Shown here piece by piece: positions 43,370 to 44,026 of a DNA stretch of 44,026 bases. This stretch comes from Bifidobacterium breve (GTDB lineage: Bacteria > Actinomycetota > Actinomycetes > Nanopelagicales > Nanopelagicaceae). The stretch lies in assembly GCA_945890205.1 (NCBI GenBank), contig CAMDCL010000007.1:1-44026 (forward strand), in the 5' to 3' direction. How positions within the stretch are numbered: the stretch's first letter is position 1; each line of letters starts with the position of its first letter. Both the position numbers and the translations under genes were made by a program. Below the pieces are notes generated by a model. It was not told the DNA's origin and did no database searches. It saw nothing but the letters and a program-made list of their open reading frames with translations.

Positions 43370-43580
43370 GACAAAGATACGATTTCTTCATACTCCTAAC
43401 TGCAAATCTCTCTTTCGGGGCTAGGAGAGAGATTTCAAAGAGTTCTTACCTTCGAATTTCCGCTTACATAGGTGGGTTTGATTTATTCATCCTCCCAAAG
43501 GCAAATCTCTCTTTCGAGGCTAGGAAAGAGATTTCAAAGAGTTCTTACCTTCGAATTTCCGCTTACATAGGTGGGTTTGA
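43370..43580. repeat. 80-nt direct repeats between smpB and ssrA
   Basis: Copies at 43402-43481 and 43501-43580, nearly identical, 19 bases apart. Each begins with a hairpin (AAATCTCTCT pairing with AGAGAGATTT in the first copy; slightly altered but still pairing in the second), then TTCTTACCTTCGAA and a shared tail. GACAAAGATACGATTTCTT (43370-43388) precedes them. The same short motifs lie before ftsE. This fills most of the 43292-43759 gap, which has no gene. Confidence 0.9.
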
Positions 43581-43609
43581 GCGTAACTCTCCGTAATTAT
43601 GAAGTGTGA

Positions 43610-43638
43610 GGCGGATGTCTTACACTTGGTGTACCGCC
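43610..43638 (+). other. Bulged hairpin upstream of ssrA
   Basis: GGCGG (43610-43614) pairs with CCGCC (43634-43638) around an inner TACAC/GTGTA stem (43621-43633). No T tract. Its role is unclear. Confidence 0.4.
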
Positions 43639-43759
43639 GCTTCGATACCTCAATTTTTGGGGGATACTGGCGACGGCGCAGAGAATTGACAATTAAATAG
43701 GGGATAAGAAATACGTTTCTTTTTCTCCAAGCATTAAGTGTGAAAGCACTTTAAATCTT

Positions 43760-44026
43760 GGGGGTGAACGGTCTCGACTTTGGATGTTGAGGCAGGGGAA
43801 GCGGGCCGAGGAAGCCGGAATGATCTCGTTAACCAATAATCCGTGCAAAAAAATAACTGCAGACGTTAAATCGTCTGATTTCGAACTCGCTGCATAAGCG
43901 ATTCAAATCCGTTAGCCCAGGTGCCGCTCTCGACCTGGAATCTAGCGTCGACTAGGGGGCTTTTCACTTCGTTGGTGTTGCAGACGATGAAGGAGAACAT
44001 TTTTGCAACTGAGCTTGTCGAGGAAA
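43760..44026 (+). ncRNA. ssrA: Transfer-messenger RNA, 5' part
   Basis: GGGGGTGAACGGTCTCGACTTTGGAT matches the 5' acceptor and D-like region of tmRNA. The tag frame ends ELAA TAA at about 43894-43896. The likely tag is ADVKSSDFELAA from GCA at 43861, because TAACT before it fits the conserved U-A pattern just before the resume codon. An earlier GCA at 43846 would add five residues (AKKIT). The pseudoknots continue to the window end; the 3' half is missing. Works with SmpB encoded upstream. Confidence 0.93.

Noticed and set aside
43402-43580. Tandem 80-nt repeats as a small CRISPR array
   Set aside because: Only two copies, repeat too long, one 19-base spacer, and no cas genes in the window.
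43686-43760. TTGACA at 43686 as the ssrA promoter
   Set aside because: No good -10 lies 16-18 bases downstream; nearby candidates have spacing of 13 or 20, so I did not annotate it.

Overview
The window looks like chromosome from a small-genome, moderate-G+C actinobacterium. Actinobacterial markers are a WhiB protein, a SigR/RsrA redox sigma pair, the fused 2-oxoglutarate decarboxylase/E1-E2 protein (Kgd), nickel superoxide dismutase with its peptidase, the UPF0182 / YlbL-like / DUF2342 block, and ftsE-ftsX-smpB-ssrA. Tight packing, many 4-bp ATGA overlaps, modest G+C and many leaderless promoters suggest a freshwater acI-type (Nanopelagicales/Planktophila-like) bacterium. That placement is inference; no rRNA is present.

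Layout. 0-4 kb: the end of an unidentified gene, a WhiB gene, a Tad pilus motor operon (tadA-tadB-tadC, minus strand) and a degenerate GGDEF-like gene. 4.2-13.7 kb: an AT-rich carbohydrate island with a divergent ROK regulator, two TIM-barrel isomerase/epimerase-like proteins, two Gfo/Idh/MocA oxidoreductases, a complete CUT2 ABC transporter and a small ABM-fold protein. 13.7-20.2 kb: a short-chain dehydrogenase, kgd and a secreted choice-of-anchor-I protein. 20.2-29.2 kb: sodX/sodN, a hotdog thioesterase, rsrA-sigR, an SRAP protein, aroA-rsgA-hisN, a copper ATPase and initiator tRNA. 29.3-36 kb: UPF0182, a Lon-like protease, a small membrane protein, a DUF2342 protein, a YgjP-type metallopeptidase and a zinc-ribbon protein. 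36.4-39.6 kb: an RRE/ThiF-like protein and four pilin-like genes. 39.6-44 kb: prfB, ftsE, ftsX, smpB and the 5' part of tmRNA.

How the genes work together. The island has the parts for uptake, 3-oxidation, C-O bond elimination, rehydration and 3-keto reduction of a sugar. My leading hypothesis is levoglucosan or a related anhydrosugar/3-ketoglycoside. The first enzyme gene appears to start at AUA: an ideal AGGAGG precedes ATA followed by a conserved N-terminus, with no standard start until codon 20. The Tad machinery is split: motor genes lie at one end of the window and pseudopilins about 35 kb away.

Other structure: a 22-codon leader ORF coupled by ATGA and a start-codon hairpin to a G+C-rich metallopeptidase gene; four unrelated short tandem repeats between 33 and 38 kb; a repeat family on both sides of ftsE-ftsX-smpB; and a tmRNA tag probably reading ADVKSSDFELAA.
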